Assembly: GCA_002104895.1 (NCBI GenBank)
Contig: MCFG01000236.1
Coordinates: 60,001 to 109,961, forward strand
From: Anaeromyces robustus
Taxonomy: Eukaryota; Neocallimastigomycota; Neocallimastigomycetes; Neocallimastigales; Neocallimastigaceae
Reading direction: 5' to 3'
DNA length: 49,961 nucleotides
Numbering within the stretch: position 1 is the stretch's first letter; each line of letters starts with the position of its first letter. This document shows positions 34,307-48,144 of this stretch, one piece after another. A program made the translations under genes and the position numbers. The notes beneath the pieces are model-generated. The model ran no database searches, was not told the DNA's origin, and saw only the letters and a program-made list of their open reading frames with translations.

Positions 34307-34558
<252 letters not shown>

Positions 34559-35780
34559 ACTTTTTTTAAAATTGATATTTTGTTACTTTTATATTTTACT
34601 TAATTTTTTTTTTTTTTTATTAACAAAAAAAAAACAATTTGTATAATTAATTAATATTTATAATTTTTTAATAATAAAAAAACTTTTTTTATTTTTAATT
34701 AAAAATGAAAAATAAATTAAAAATTTCCATATTAATACAATAATAAAAAAAAAGATTTAATTTATGAAAATAATTTATATTTATTAATAAATATTAATAA
34801 AAATAAATTATCAATAAATGATTATTAAATAATTATAAACAATTTAATTTTTTTTTCTTATAATCTAAGACTTTTATATATATATACTAAATATTTTATA
34901 AAGTTCTATTAAAATAAAATTACTGTATATTTTTATTATATTCTTTATATTATTAAAAATAACTTCAATATAAACATTATTAAACTATAATTGTAAAGCA
35001 CCTACTCTAAAATTATCTATTAAAATTTTATAAATAAATATATAAATAACCAAAAAATATAACCAAAAACATAAAATATTTAATATATATTATAGATTTT
35101 ATGTTTTTGTTGTTGTTGCTTTGTTAAATATATATATTATGATTTTCAAAATATTTATATAACAAAATTTATATTTGTATAAAATATATTAAATTTTTAA
35201 CGTTACATTTAAAAATAAAAAAAAAAAAAAAGGCCGATTGTACTATCAATTAATTAAATTTTAAATAATTCAAAGTTTTAAAATTTTTTATTTTTAAATT
35301 TATTATAATATAAATATATAAAATAATAATAATGATAATCAAAATGCTTTTTTTTTTTTTTTTTTTTTTTTTCTTATTTTATTTAAACACTAAATAAATA
35401 TATATAAATATAGATATATTAAAAATTAAATGATTAATGAAGACAAAACAAAGTAAAAAAAAAAAAAAAAAAATGATTATAATAATGTTTTAACATATTT
35501 AAAAAAAGTATTACAATCAATGAAGTAATACAATCTCATATCGCATATGTACTTTATTCATCTTAATAAATATTATAATTATATTAATTTATCATTTTTC
35601 AGAATCATTTATTTTCTTTATTTTAAGATATGACAAAAAATATTAAAATTCAACTTCCTATATCTAATTAAAATATAATTTAAAGCATATGAATAAATTA
35701 CTATTTTAATACTCTATGAAATTTATTTTTTTGTCTGAATATTTATCATATTTAAAATTTTATAAATTAATTTTTATCAT

Positions 35781-35932
<152 letters not shown>

Positions 35933-37657
35933 ATTTACATCAATTAGTAAGAAGTTTATATAATTTCGGAAATTAAAATTGTGTAATTTTCAATTTTACT
36001 ATAAATTTACATATATTTAATATATATTACACTTTATTACAATATATTTCAATATTTGTATAATATATAAAATAATTAATATCTTTTAAATTAATTTTTT
36101 TTATATTTTGCTCTTTTTTTTTTTATTTTTTGAAATGATATAATATAATTTCATCCCATATTAATTTTTATTTCTTATTAGTTTTAGTTTTTAGTTTTAA
36201 TATTGGTTAAATTAAAATTTAATATATATTTTTACATAATATTAATAAAAAACTTGCATTCAAATGTTTTTTATAATAAATATATTTTATTATTTATTAT
36301 ATTATATTATATATTATATTATATTATATTTAATTGTATTTATCTATTTATTATATTTAACTAATATTATATAATATTATAATAAATGAATTTATTATTG
36401 TGTGACAGTATGATACATTTTTGAAAATAAATTTATACCATTTATATATTATATAATAGATACCTTGTAATATATACCACTAAATATTATATAATATATC
36501 ATCTATATATATATATTTATATTTTACATATATTTTATATATATTTAAAATATTTTAATATATTTAGAAATGTTTATTAAAAATAAAGATCAATTTAATA
36601 TAATTTAATTTTTTTTTATCATTTTCAGAATATTAATTTATTAATTGTTTTTGTAACAAATATAATAATATCTTTTATTATTAAAGTATGGAACATTAAA
36701 ATAATAAAAATTGTCCTCTTTTAAAATAAATAACATCCTTTTGAATGATATAATTATTCAGTTTATTATTAGTAAAAATAAATAAAAAAAAGGAAAAAAT
36801 TCAATATTATTATAAATAAAAAAAAAGAAAAATTATATGTATTTTTTTTTATAATTTTTTTAAATAATAAATATTATAATGTCATTATAAAAAACAAAAA
36901 GTAAGCCACGTAAAATTTTAGTACTACCTAAATTGCATAGCGTTTAATAAAAAACGTGTAAAAAAAATTTAAGGAGAATCAAATAAATGTAGTACAAATC
37001 ATTGGCTATATTATATAATAAAAAAAAGAATATTCAATTTATATATACTGAAATAAAAATAAAAAATATTATTAAAATTTTTATCATGTGATTATTAATA
37101 TAAAACAACCATTTTTTATTTTAATATTTATGTTATGACAAAATAGAAAAAAACATTTTTTATATAATAAAAATTCCATAATAATAATAAAAGAAACAAT
37201 ATAAAATCAATAACTACAATGGCATATATCTAGAATTAATAATACAAAATAATTAAAAAACATAAATCTTTTAAAAAAATTTAAAATATACAAATATAAT
37301 AATAAATATAATAATAAATATAAAATAAAAACATTTTTGTCATTCTTTAGTTTCACTAACAAATCATTGTAATCATTGTAATTATTAAATATTAAAAAAA
37401 AACAAATTTTAATTATATGAATATTCTTTATATTAATATTCTAGTATAGTATAACCTAAATGATATAATATAATATAAATACTTTTTTTATTCTCTTCTA
37501 TACATTATTCATATAATTAATAAAAGATTACAAATCACAATGTATATTCTATACAATTTGTTTTTAATTCTTTCAAAATATTAATATTAATAAATATTAT
37601 TTTTCTTTTTTTCTTTATATGTTATTAAAGTAATATTTAATAATTATTTATTATAGT

Positions 37658-37659
37658 AT

Positions 37660-37730
<71 letters not shown>

Positions 37731-37733
37731 TTT
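37658..37733. repeat. (TTTA)n microsatellite
   Basis: This is a perfect TTTA array of about 19 units on the plus strand. Confidence 0.92.
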
Positions 37734-38228
37734 CCATATGACATATGAAATAGAAAATAAAATAAATAGCTTTTCTGATGTAACCTTAAAATATATTACT
37801 AAAATATAATATAAAATACTAAATATATTTAATATATTAATAATTAATTATTAATAAATATAGCATAAAATCATTTATTACAAATAATTATTATAATATG
37901 AAATAATACTATAAACATTGAATGAACATTTGTTAATATAAAATTAATTAAAACAAAATTAAACTACATAAACAATTATTTTTTTTTGTAAATATTGGTA
38001 TACTTTCTTTTTAAAAATACTTTTTAAATTAAAAAAAGCTGTATCTTAAAAAAATTTTTTTCGTTATATGGAATTTGATTAACTCCGATTCAATTTTTAT
38101 TTTTATTTCTTAATAAGATTTTTTATTATTTATTATTTATTTATTTCTATATTTATTTATTTATTTTATGTATTTTTATATTGATTATGTTTTTGTTTTA
38201 TATATATATATATTTATATTTAATTATT

Positions 38229-38230
38229 TT

Positions 38231-38289
<59 letters not shown>

Positions 38290-38294
38290 TGCAT

Positions 38295-38341
<47 letters not shown>

Positions 38342-38366
38342 TGCATTCATTCATTCATTCATTCAT
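38229..38366. repeat. (TTTA)n microsatellite passing into (TTCA)n
   Basis: The TTTA array is interrupted by two TGCATTTA units and ends in five TTCA units. The graded change from TTTA to TTCA indicates point mutation followed by spread of the variant unit. Confidence 0.9.
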
Positions 38367-39029
38367 TTTATGTACTGTTATATTGAATTTAATTTTTTTA
38401 TTCATTTTAGTCAATTAACATATATATAAATTAACAAACTCTTCCATTATATATAATATTATATGAAGCATAAATATATATTATATTAATAATATAATTC
38501 ATACTATAAAAATTTATTCTGTAAATCTAAAAAAAAATAAAACAAATATAATTAAAAAGAATGCTATTCAATAATAAAATATCACTTTTATTAAAAATGA
38601 TATATATTTAAAATGAATTAAAATGTTTGCTATTTTTATCAAAATAAAAAAATATATATATATTAATTATATAATATGTATTACTATAAATACATTGAAT
38701 AAAACTAATACTTTATAAAGACTATTTTACTAATAATATCATTATTATTAGTATAATTATTAACAATTTTATAAACAAAACAATTTTAAATACAGCTCTA
38801 TAAAATATATATAATAAAGTTACATATTTTATTTATAATTACGTAAATTAATATAATGTATGTAACAAATGGTTTTACAATAATGAAGTACAAAAAAAAA
38901 AAAAGAAAAAAAGAAAGAAAAAAAAAGAATAAATGATATTTTAAATTATAAATAACAATAGATATATTTAATAATAGTGTAAAGATAATAGTAATGACTA
39001 TCATTTATACAAAAAATATGCATAAAAAT

Positions 39030-39033
39030 GTAT

Positions 39034-39076
<43 letters not shown>

Positions 39077-39109
39077 TTCATTTATTTATTCATTTATTTA
39101 TTTGTTTGT

Positions 39110-39140
<31 letters not shown>

Positions 39141-39166
39141 TTTTATTTATTTATTTATTTATTTAT
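39030..39166. repeat. (TTTA)n microsatellite with TTCA and TTTG variants
   Basis: The TTTA array contains two TTCA units near 39075-39090, two TTTG units near 39101-39109 and a TTTTA phase shift near 39140. Confidence 0.9.
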
Positions 39167-40436
39167 ATATATTATGAATTTATTATAAATTGATTTATTA
39201 TAAATTTATTATATATTGATTTAAATAGTTAATTTAATAATCAACAGTAAAAAAAAAAAAATAAAAAAATAAATAAAAATTGAAATAAAAAAAGAACATA
39301 CTATTGTAATAAAAAAATTTGGTTAAATTTGGTTAAATTAATTTTTTATGTAACATTAATTTATCAATAATTTTTGATAAATGGGTTTAAAAAATAATAA
39401 AAAATTCATTGTATAACTCTAATAAAGAAAATGAAAGTTTTTTTTTTATTTTTTATTTTATTTTATAATAAGAGTTCTGTTTTATTTTTTTATAAATATA
39501 TATTCATTAAATTTTGTAGTTACATTATCTATATTATTATTTTTTATTTACACATATACATAATAAATATCTATACATGAAAATTTTATACTTATATACT
39601 TTTAAAACAATAAAATATAATTATTTATCTTTTTTTTTTTTTTTTATAATTTTTTTAAAATACATTAATTATTATGAAATAATTTATTCTTTAATAAATT
39701 ATTTTTTATAGTAGTTATTTATTAACTTCTATAAAAGTAATTACTTTTTTTTCAATACTGACTTAAATATCTTTAAAAATTCTAATCATTATTTTATTGT
39801 TACAATAATTATTATTTATTATTTTATCTATCTAATTAATGTATTATGATATTTTTATTATATACATAACATATCTTTATTATTGTTATTATTGTTATTA
39901 TTTTGTACAATTCAATTTCAATAATTTATAATTCTAATTATTTATATATATATCTTTTACCATTTGTTAGTAACATTCATTAATATATTGCTATTAATAT
40001 TAATCATTAATTATTATTCATTATTCTTTATTCTTTATTAATGCTATGATTAAAGCATATCCCAAAAAAAATAAAATTAATTAATTAATTAATTAATTAA
40101 TTAATTAATCGAATTAATTGAACACTTACCATATATGTTTAAACGAATATATTAGTTTTTAATGTGACGATATTGTGCATATATCATTCTGAAAGTAATT
40201 TCCATTTAGCATTTCTATTCCATTCTCTTATTTCAGTATTTCTTTTTTTTTATAATATTTGGTTAATTTAATATAGAGAAAAATATTAGTAAATAAGTAT
40301 TGGGAAAAAAAAAAAAAAGTAAATAAAATAAATAAATAAATAAATACATTACTGTTATTACTATATTATTATTTTATTAAGATAAATATTATAATTATTA
40401 TTAATATATACTATTAGCATTATTATTTATTTAGTT

Positions 40437-40685
<249 letters not shown>

Positions 40686-41235
40686 CTATTCTGTATTAAT
40701 ATTAATAAAATCTGGTTCATTATTTTTAGCTATTCTTTCATAATTTCATCGTAATATATAATGGTTGATATTAATATTTCCCTTTCAGCATAATTATTAT
40801 TATTTTTGTTATTAAATATTATCTATAATATCCATTTTATGATCAAATAATTATTGATAAAATTCTTTTATATCAGTGATTACTTATTGATATAATCATA
40901 GATTAATTCATTCATCTTTAATATCTTATTAATATATTGTAAAAAAAAATTATTTTTAATTAATATTATAATTAATTATAATATTAAAATGTTTAACAAA
41001 GTTGTACAAAATAATTAATTAAAATTTTGGTAAATATTTTATACTCTTTTAATGTCGTCAATACTTTAAGAACAAGTATTAACACCATTAAGAGAATGTA
41101 ATAATATATATGAGAAATAATATTACTGTGGCTGTGTATAAGTTGTTAATAAAAAAGTAAATTAAAAATTATCATAATTTCTTATGTTGATACTTTTATA
41201 TATGCTAGTATAATTCATATAGAAAGGATACAATC

Positions 41236-41313
41236 TTTAATTAAAATATTGATCAATTTATATAAATTATAATATTTTTAAGATTGTATAAATTGATCAA
41301 TATTTTAATTAAA
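41236..41313. repeat. Perfect 27-bp inverted repeat with 24-bp spacer
   Basis: Positions 41236-41262 and 41287-41313 are exact reverse complements; each arm contains the palindrome TTGATCAA. A transcript from either strand would form a 27-bp hairpin. No adjoining gene or transposon end was recognised. Confidence 0.88.
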
Positions 41314-42825
41314 TAACTAAATATGAAAAAAAAATTATTATTTAATATAAAAATATCAATAAAACTAAATCAAATTGTTTCATAAATCAACAAATTGAAG
41401 AAAGATAAAGATAGTAATTAACAATTGTTTTTGCAGTTGAAGAAGTAGTTATGTTTTCTTAAATACCACACCAACTTCTATTTTCTAAATTCCTTTATAT
41501 ATTAAAAATATTTAGGAAAAATAATTTAATATTATAAATTTTTAAATATTTAATTTTATTAATATTAATATAATAAAACTTAACATTTACCATTTTAAGT
41601 CTTTTATAGAAACATATATATCTAGTAAAGAATAACATAGAATTAAATACAATTGTTATATAAAATAAAAATTTTTATTATTATTTTTTTTTTTGACAAT
41701 AACTTTATTTAAATATTTTATTATTAATTTTTATTATATTAACATTAAATTTAAATTATTGACTAGCAGGGTAGCATTAACAAAAGCTACAAATAAAGTA
41801 GTAATACTGAGTCATTTTAATATTTTTTATTAATATTATAATTAAATATAATATCATGCTTAATTATAAATAATATATTTTTTTGTTACATATTATAATA
41901 TTAATTTTCTTTATAAATATTTCTTGATAATCTTTTACATATATATATAAATACCAAACTATTCAACTTTAATTAAAAGAATTGTATGCTCATAATTAAT
42001 TTTATAACAAATTTTTATTTTATTTATTGACCAGCAAACTAATTACTCAAACTGAATAAAATATTTAATCAAACCATTAATTTTATTATAATATTTAAAT
42101 AAATAAATGTATAAATAGATGAATAAATAAACAAATAAATAATAAAATGAAATAAAACAATACCAAGACAAAAAAACTACAAACTATAAAAATAAACCAA
42201 ATATGATAAAAAAAATAAAAAAAAAAATAAAAAAAAAACCTATTTATTAAGTAATCTTATTATTATTATTATTATTATCATAATAATAATAATTATTTAA
42301 TTATTTAAATTATTATTTATTTGTTTTATTATATATATATTATATATTGTTGTTTTTTTTTTTTTTTTTTAATTTTTATTTTATTTTTATTTTATTTTTT
42401 TTTTTATATTTTTTATATTATATATAGGTATTGTGTAATTTTTTTTTATATTTTTTATTATATTTTATTTGTTGTTTTTATTATTATTATTTTTTGGCTT
42501 GAGTTTTTTTTTTTTTTTACTATTATTTTATTATTATTATTATTTTTTTTTTTTTTAATATATTTTGACTTTACATTTACTGTGTACTGATATATATTTA
42601 TCAAATTTATAAAATAATAAAGAAAGAAAAAAAAATTTTTTTTTCTTTTATTATTTAAATAAATTAAAGTGTATTATGATAAAATGATTATTATGTAATT
42701 TATTATAATTATTATTTATTATTGGTTTTTTATTAGTATTTATTTTTTGTAATTGTTATTATTGGTTTTTGTTTTTCTCGGCTTTTTTTTTTTTTTTCAT
42801 GAAGATGATAAACTTTTTATTAAAT

Positions 42826-45579
42826 TTATTCGGTATCCATAGCATTTCCATTTCCTGGTGTATCAGTATCCATAGGTTGAGCTTCATCAGCAGCATTTTC
42901 AGTAGCAGCTTCAGTAGTAGCAGCTGGAGCATCTTCTTCAATCATTTCTAAATATGGTTTTAAATCTTCCTCTTCAATAATAACAAATTTCTTATCCTTT
43001 CCAACAATACCAAGTGAACAATTATGAATTGTTAATTCTTTGTCTTGTTGAACTGTATCTCTAAGAGCTCTAAGACCATGCTTAATTAAATCATCAAGTG
43101 ATGCTAATATAGATATATTATCAACAAAGTAATATAATATAATATTATATTATTAAATAAATTATATATTGTATATATATTATGTTATATTTAAATATTT
43201 ATATTAATATTTTCCATAATAAAGTTATAATAATAATAATAATAATAATAAATATCGTAAATATATATATATATATATAATTTTTAATAATTTATTTAAT
43301 GTTTTTAGTTGTATTTATGAAATTAATAAAAAGAATAAAATTATAAATATTAATAATAACTATATATTGTATATATATAAATAAAATAAGTATATATATA
43401 ATATTTTATTACCTTCAGCAAAAGTCTTGTAGAATTTTTCAAAGTATGTTCTAGCAGATTGAGATCTGGAACCAATAGACATAGCAATATAATCATAACA
43501 GTTACCAGATGGAGAATATTCATATAAATGTGGTCCGGTTTTCTTTTATTTTATTTTAATTTTTTTTTTTTTTTTGAATATATAATGACAGTAAATAACC
43601 AAAAAAATTGTATAAATATTTAAATATATATTAATAAATAATTATATAAATATATAATTATTTTGTAAATAATAAAAATTTAAATATATTGTTATAGATA
43701 AATATATTATTAAATAATTACATCGTAACCAGCAATAAGTAAACCAACACCATATGGTCTCTTACCATATTGTTGAGTGTTAACTTGTGATTCTATTTAT
43801 TAAAATATAATAATATGTAATATATATATTTAAGTATTATTTAAATTGAATTATATTATTTAACTTTCTTTTTTTTTTTTTTTTTTTTTTTTTTGTCGTT
43901 GTTGTCTGTTCGCTTGTTTTTATTATTGTATGAATTAAACAAATTAAATGATGTTGAATATAAATTCATATTATTAAAAATTATTATATTATAGTTGCTA
44001 TTCTTTCTTCTTTCAATTATCATAAAAATTGTTGTTTTTTTTACATAATTTAATTTATACTTTTTGTCTTTTGTTATAACTATATTTGAATAATAATATA
44101 AAAGGAAATGTTAATATTAAAATAAAAAAAAAAATTCTTTTAAAATTACTTTCACTTAAAGAAGTAACAACATCTTCAACTGGAAGTGGTCTGTTAAAGT
44201 TAAATTTTGACTTCATACATTCGTTTCTCATAAAGTTACTATTTTTTTTTTTTTTTTTGTAATTAAAATAATATTATTGAAATAAAATTTAATTGTTCAT
44301 ATACAAGAAACATATAATTATAATAAATTAATTATAATATAACAATAAGAAATATGAATTTTTATATATAAATAGATATAAATAATATATAATATATTTA
44401 ACATAATTTTAAAATATGTTTGGTTTTTTATTTTAGAAATGTATAATTCTTTAATTTATTATATTTATTATTTCATAAAAATATACCTTAAAACACGAGC
44501 ATCAGAAGTTAAACCAGCAATAGCAATACCCATATGATCATCGATTCTAATTAATTTCTTTTGGTAAGCAGCTAATTCGTCAGATGATCTCTTTATAATT
44601 ATAATAAAATAAAATAAATTTAATTAATAAATAAAATTAATATTCAATGAATTTTAACATTTTTTAAAAAAATTATTGATTTTTTTTTAGAACATTTTAA
44701 TGAAAATTATAATTATCATATAATAATAGTAATTGTAATAGTAATAATAAATTTTAATTTTTAAATATACTTTTAAACCAAGAATAACAACGTAGTCATT
44801 AGATCTTAAACCAACAGCAGCTGATCCTTGTTTAACAGCTTCCATGGCATATTCAATTTGATGAATTCTACCTTGTGGACTCCATATTGTAATATCACTA
44901 TCGTATTGATTTCTGAACTATTTATTTATAAACATTTACAGTGAAACAAAAAATTGGAGAGTTGAAAAATGTATATACATATAATAATAAATATAATTAA
45001 TTTTATTAATTAAACAATATGTAAGATAAATATTTATTATTATTGTTTACAATTTATTATATATTTTTTTCTTTTCATTTCTTTTTTTATTATTATATTT
45101 CATTTTCAATCGACATAATATAAATGCCATATTTCTATTTCTATATTTTATTAACTTGATCAAACATTATTTTCCAAATTCATTAATATTAAATAAAAAT
45201 TTTATTGGTAAATTCGATAAATATATAGTATTTTTTAAAAAAAATATTTTTCTTTCATTTAAAAGTTTTATAATATTTTCGTCTTTTTTTTTATTTTAAT
45301 ATTAATTAAAAAGTATATTATTATCAAAATATACAAATATATGAATAATTTTATACATTTATTAAATATATTGATTTTTAATATAGCATTCTTTATTATT
45401 ATTATGTTTTAATTTTGAATTTCATTTATTTTTAATTTATTTTTTATTTCATTTTATTTTTGTTCAATTTAAAATTTTTAGATTTGATGGATAATAAATT
45501 GAATGGTTATAATTTTATATAAAAAAATATAATAAAAAATCTTGGCCATTAAAAAAAATAAATATTCTATTTTTACCAT
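42826..45579 (-). CDS. PSMA1: 20S proteasome subunit alpha type-1 (Pre5/alpha6)
   Basis: The minus-strand exons are 45579..45577 (ATG only, predicted), 44917..44771, 44590..44487, 44238..44150, 43792..43722, 43542..43413 and 43103..42826, giving 273 residues (human 263). The N-terminus [20 protein letters not shown] and [12 protein letters not shown] are the alpha-subunit signature, with the YAMEAVK helix that forms the gate and alpha-ring contacts. [15 protein letters not shown] and [10 protein letters not shown] are conserved core strands. The acidic Ala/Glu/Asp-rich C-tail is typical of this subunit. It is a non-catalytic ring subunit of the 20S core. The exon carrying FRNQYD opens directly at an acceptor, so Met must come from upstream; an ATG followed by the donor GTAAAAAT at 45579 is the best candidate. 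All other joins are firm. Confidence 0.93.
43103..43412 (-). other. Last intron of the proteasome gene
   Basis: This 309-bp intron (including an AAT run near 43230) is bounded by a GT donor at 43412 and a TAG acceptor ending at 43104. It contains no other gene. Confidence 0.8.
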
Positions 45580-45847
45580 TTTGATTATAATTTAATAATT
45601 ACTGAACAAAAAAATAATATTTATTTATAAAGTTATAAATTAAATTGATTATATATTTGTTACTTGTAATAAACAAAAATGTAAATTTATGTTTAAAATT
45701 TTAGGATTGAATTTTAGATGGTTTATTACAATATTTAATAATTATTATTATAATTATTATTTTCTTTTTTTTACTTAAATTTTTAATAATACATTTAATA
45801 ATTATTTAAATATTATTTAATTTTTATTTATTTATTTATTTATATAT

Positions 45848-45938
<91 letters not shown>

Positions 45939-46827
45939 TGTAATTTTATATATTATATTATTATACTATATTAATTTAATATATAATTAAAAATATTCCT
46001 TTTCTTATAAATTAAATTAAAAAATAATTATTATATATAATAAATAAATAACAAAATAAATAAATTAAAATAAATAATTAATTAATTAATTATTAAAAAT
46101 TTTTTATGATTGTTTTTGAAAAACTATTTTCAATGGCTAATATATTATTGTTTTTGATTTTGTCACATTTTAATAATAAAATGATTCGAAAAGTTTATAA
46201 TATTAAACCTATCTAATTTCTCTATAAATTTTCTATAAAAATATTAATAATCTAAGTAAAAATATATATAAAATAAAAAACTTTCATATTGTGAAATTTT
46301 TTTAAAAAAAATTATAATAATAAGATTAAACTTTTTTTCTATTTCATTACAAGAAATTACTCATATAAACTTAATTGTGTAACACATTTTTTAACAATTG
46401 TTATAGATAGTTTTAAATAACTTTAATAAGAAAATTTATTTTAAATGTTTTTAAATAATGGAATATACATATATATTATTTATTTTTTTTATTCATAAAT
46501 CAAAAAAATAGTAATATAATAGAAAAAAAGTTGTTTTTTTTTTTTTTTTTTTTTTTAGAAAACAGTACACTTATCTATTTTCATTCTTTTTTTTGTAATT
46601 AATTATTGATAATTAATAATTAATCAAAAAAAAAAATTTTTTTCCCAATGGATTAAACAAAATTCTATCTATTTTAAAAAAAGGTAATGTAATAATGTAT
46701 TCGAATATTCAATTCAAAAAATTTAAAGAATATTTATACCATATTTCATTTATTTAATATATTTAATAATGTTTTTATTATAATTCAATTATATTTTTAC
46801 TTCATAAAAAAATGAAAAATAAATCAT
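45580..46827. other. Intergenic region between the proteasome gene and tRNA-Ile
   Basis: The region carries the proteasome promoter and a TTTA array at 45829-45938. Poly-T at about 46531-46556 and mixed A/T DNA make up the rest. Confidence 0.65.
45829..45938. repeat. (TTTA)n microsatellite
   Basis: This TTTA array of about 27 units has one TATA step near 45842. Confidence 0.92.
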
Positions 46828-46920
46828 TGCTCCTGGCGGGGGTCGAACCCGCGATCTTCGCGTTGCATAAGAGGATCACCCTTATAAGCACGACGCCTTA
46901 AACCTCTAGGCTACAAGAGC
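46828..46920 (-). tRNA. tRNA-Ile(UAU) with a 19-nt intron
   Basis: The minus strand folds into a cloverleaf. The acceptor GCTCTTG pairs with CAGGAGC, the anticodon stem TCGTG pairs with CGCGA, and the T-arm contains GGTTCGACCCC (box B). Box A is TAGCCTAGAGG. The anticodon loop reads CTTATA, giving UAU, followed by an intron of about 19 nt after position 37. Within it CTTAT pairs with the anticodon-side ATAAG, the usual anticodon-intron helix of eukaryotic introns. A T-rich stretch follows the 3' end. The sequence closely resembles other fungal tRNA-Ile(UAU), which also carry introns. Confidence 0.95.
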
Positions 46921-46930
46921 TCTTGATTTG

Positions 46931-47098
46931 CCAATGATTCGATATTCCCCTAAATACTCATTATTTCTAAATCCATATTTTTAAACCTTTTATTCTTTAT
47001 AAATTAATATTAATTGAAACTTTCTTATAATCTTTATTAATGTTAAAATATAATAATTATATTAATATCTTTATTAAATTTTATTTTTATTATCAATA
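46931..47098. repeat. tRNA-upstream repeat, copy 1
   Basis: The segment immediately 5' of tRNA-Ile is similar along about 170 bp to the segment 5' of tRNA-Ala (47971-48143). The shared core is CATATTTTTAAACCTTTTAT, with an ATTATTTCTAAA block beside it. Both copies end in ATTATCAATA. It may be a shared Pol III upstream region or an old insertion. Confidence 0.8.
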
Positions 47099-47707
47099 CT
47101 TCATTAATATTCTTTTATAAATTTTATCAATATTTTTTAATAATTTTTTTTTTCTTAGACTAGAATTAATTTATAATAATAAAATTCTTACAAATAATTT
47201 TATTGTCTAACATTAAATATTAATATAATAATAATAATTCTTATGTTATCATAACTATAAATTTTTATGTTAAAATAATAAAATAATAAAATCAATAAAC
47301 AAGTTTTAATATATTTAATTATATATATATATACATATATATCTAGAAAATTACTTCAGAAAATATAATATCTATTCTATTATTACAAAATTATTAATTA
47401 TTATTGTAAATAATTAGATTTAATGTCTTGTACTACAGTAATATATTTGACAAAGGAAGAGAATATACTTTTAATTAAAATAGTACATATTTTTGATTTT
47501 TGATTTTTTTTAAATAATAGAAGAGAATACTCTTCTTTATTTTTATTAATAATTATTTTTGTTGAAATTCTATATCAATAAATGTACTAAATTTAAATAT
47601 ATTAATAGGCTAAAAAATCAATCTAAAAATACTATATTTCATATATTTTAATATATATTCATATTTTTTTCTAGATATATATAATTAATATATATAATTA
47701 TCTGCTA

Positions 47708-47836
47708 GGCCTGTCTTACTGGATTATAAACTTCGACGCTCTTGATTTGTTCAAGTTTATATTTATCGAAAAGGATATATTTTCGTTCAGCAACGATAGG
47801 TGTTGGATCTGGTAATGAAGGTGATATTGGTAAATG
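47708..47836 (-). pseudogene. Short coding-like fragment ending in a stop
   Basis: On the minus strand about 42 codons, ending in TAG at 47708, read as a Pro-rich then charged peptide (PSLPDPTPIVAERKYILFDK, then a Glu/Lys/Val-rich end). GC content and codon choice are well above the surroundings and like those of the nearby retrotransposon. No start codon, clear acceptor or recognised domain was found. It may be the tail of a decayed mobile element or an exon of an unseen gene. The plus strand also has an open frame here, so strand is not certain. Confidence 0.3.
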
Positions 47837-47887
47837 GGTAAGATTTAAAAAAATAATATATTATTGCTTTTTTTATACTAGGATTAA

Positions 47888-47894
47888 AAAAAGT
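47888..47894 (-). terminator. Pol III oligo-T terminator of tRNA-Ala
   Basis: The minus strand reads GACTTTTTTT just after the discriminator base of the tRNA. Confidence 0.8.
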
Positions 47895-47895
47895 C

Positions 47896-47967
47896 TGGAG
47901 ATATCGGGGATCGAACCCGAGGCTTCTTGCATGCAAAGCAAGCACTCTACCACTGAGTTATATCCCC
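47896..47967 (-). tRNA. tRNA-Ala(UGC)
   Basis: The 72-nt intronless cloverleaf on the minus strand has acceptor GGGGATA pairing with TATCTCC, box A TAACTCAGTGG and the anticodon loop TTTGCAT with anticodon TGC. The anticodon stem is CTTGC/GCAAG and box B is GGTTCGATCCC. A run of seven T follows directly downstream, the standard Pol III terminator. Confidence 0.97.
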
Positions 47968-47970
47968 AGC

Positions 47971-48143
47971 TGCCTTAATCATTTGATACAATATTCCCTT
48001 ATATACACATTATTTCTAAACCCATATTTTTAAACCTTTTATCCCATATAAACTAACATTTAATAAAACTTCTTTATAATATTATTAATATCTTAAAACA
48101 TAATAATTTTATCTATATTAAAAATCATTTTTATATTATCAAT
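47971..48143. repeat. tRNA-upstream repeat, copy 2
   Basis: This is the second copy of the element described at 46931-47098, here 5' of tRNA-Ala. In the tRNA direction it carries GTATATAAGG about 33-40 bp upstream of the tRNA, a candidate TATA element. The homology to copy 1 stops at ATTATCAATA, exactly where the retrotransposon LTR begins. Confidence 0.8.
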
Positions 48144-48144
48144 A

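Noticed and set aside
40138-40195. Possible minus-strand exon with TTTCAG acceptor and GTAAGT donor
   Set aside because: All three frames between these sites contain stops. A non-coding exon is possible but has no other support.
42321-42590. Phe/Ile-rich plus-strand frame near the proteasome gene 3' end
   Set aside because: It is a poly-T-rich stretch with no coding features.
47742-47978. 78-residue plus-strand frame spanning the tRNA-Ala region
   Set aside because: Its C-terminal third is the antisense of tRNA-Ala, so it is not a credible protein.
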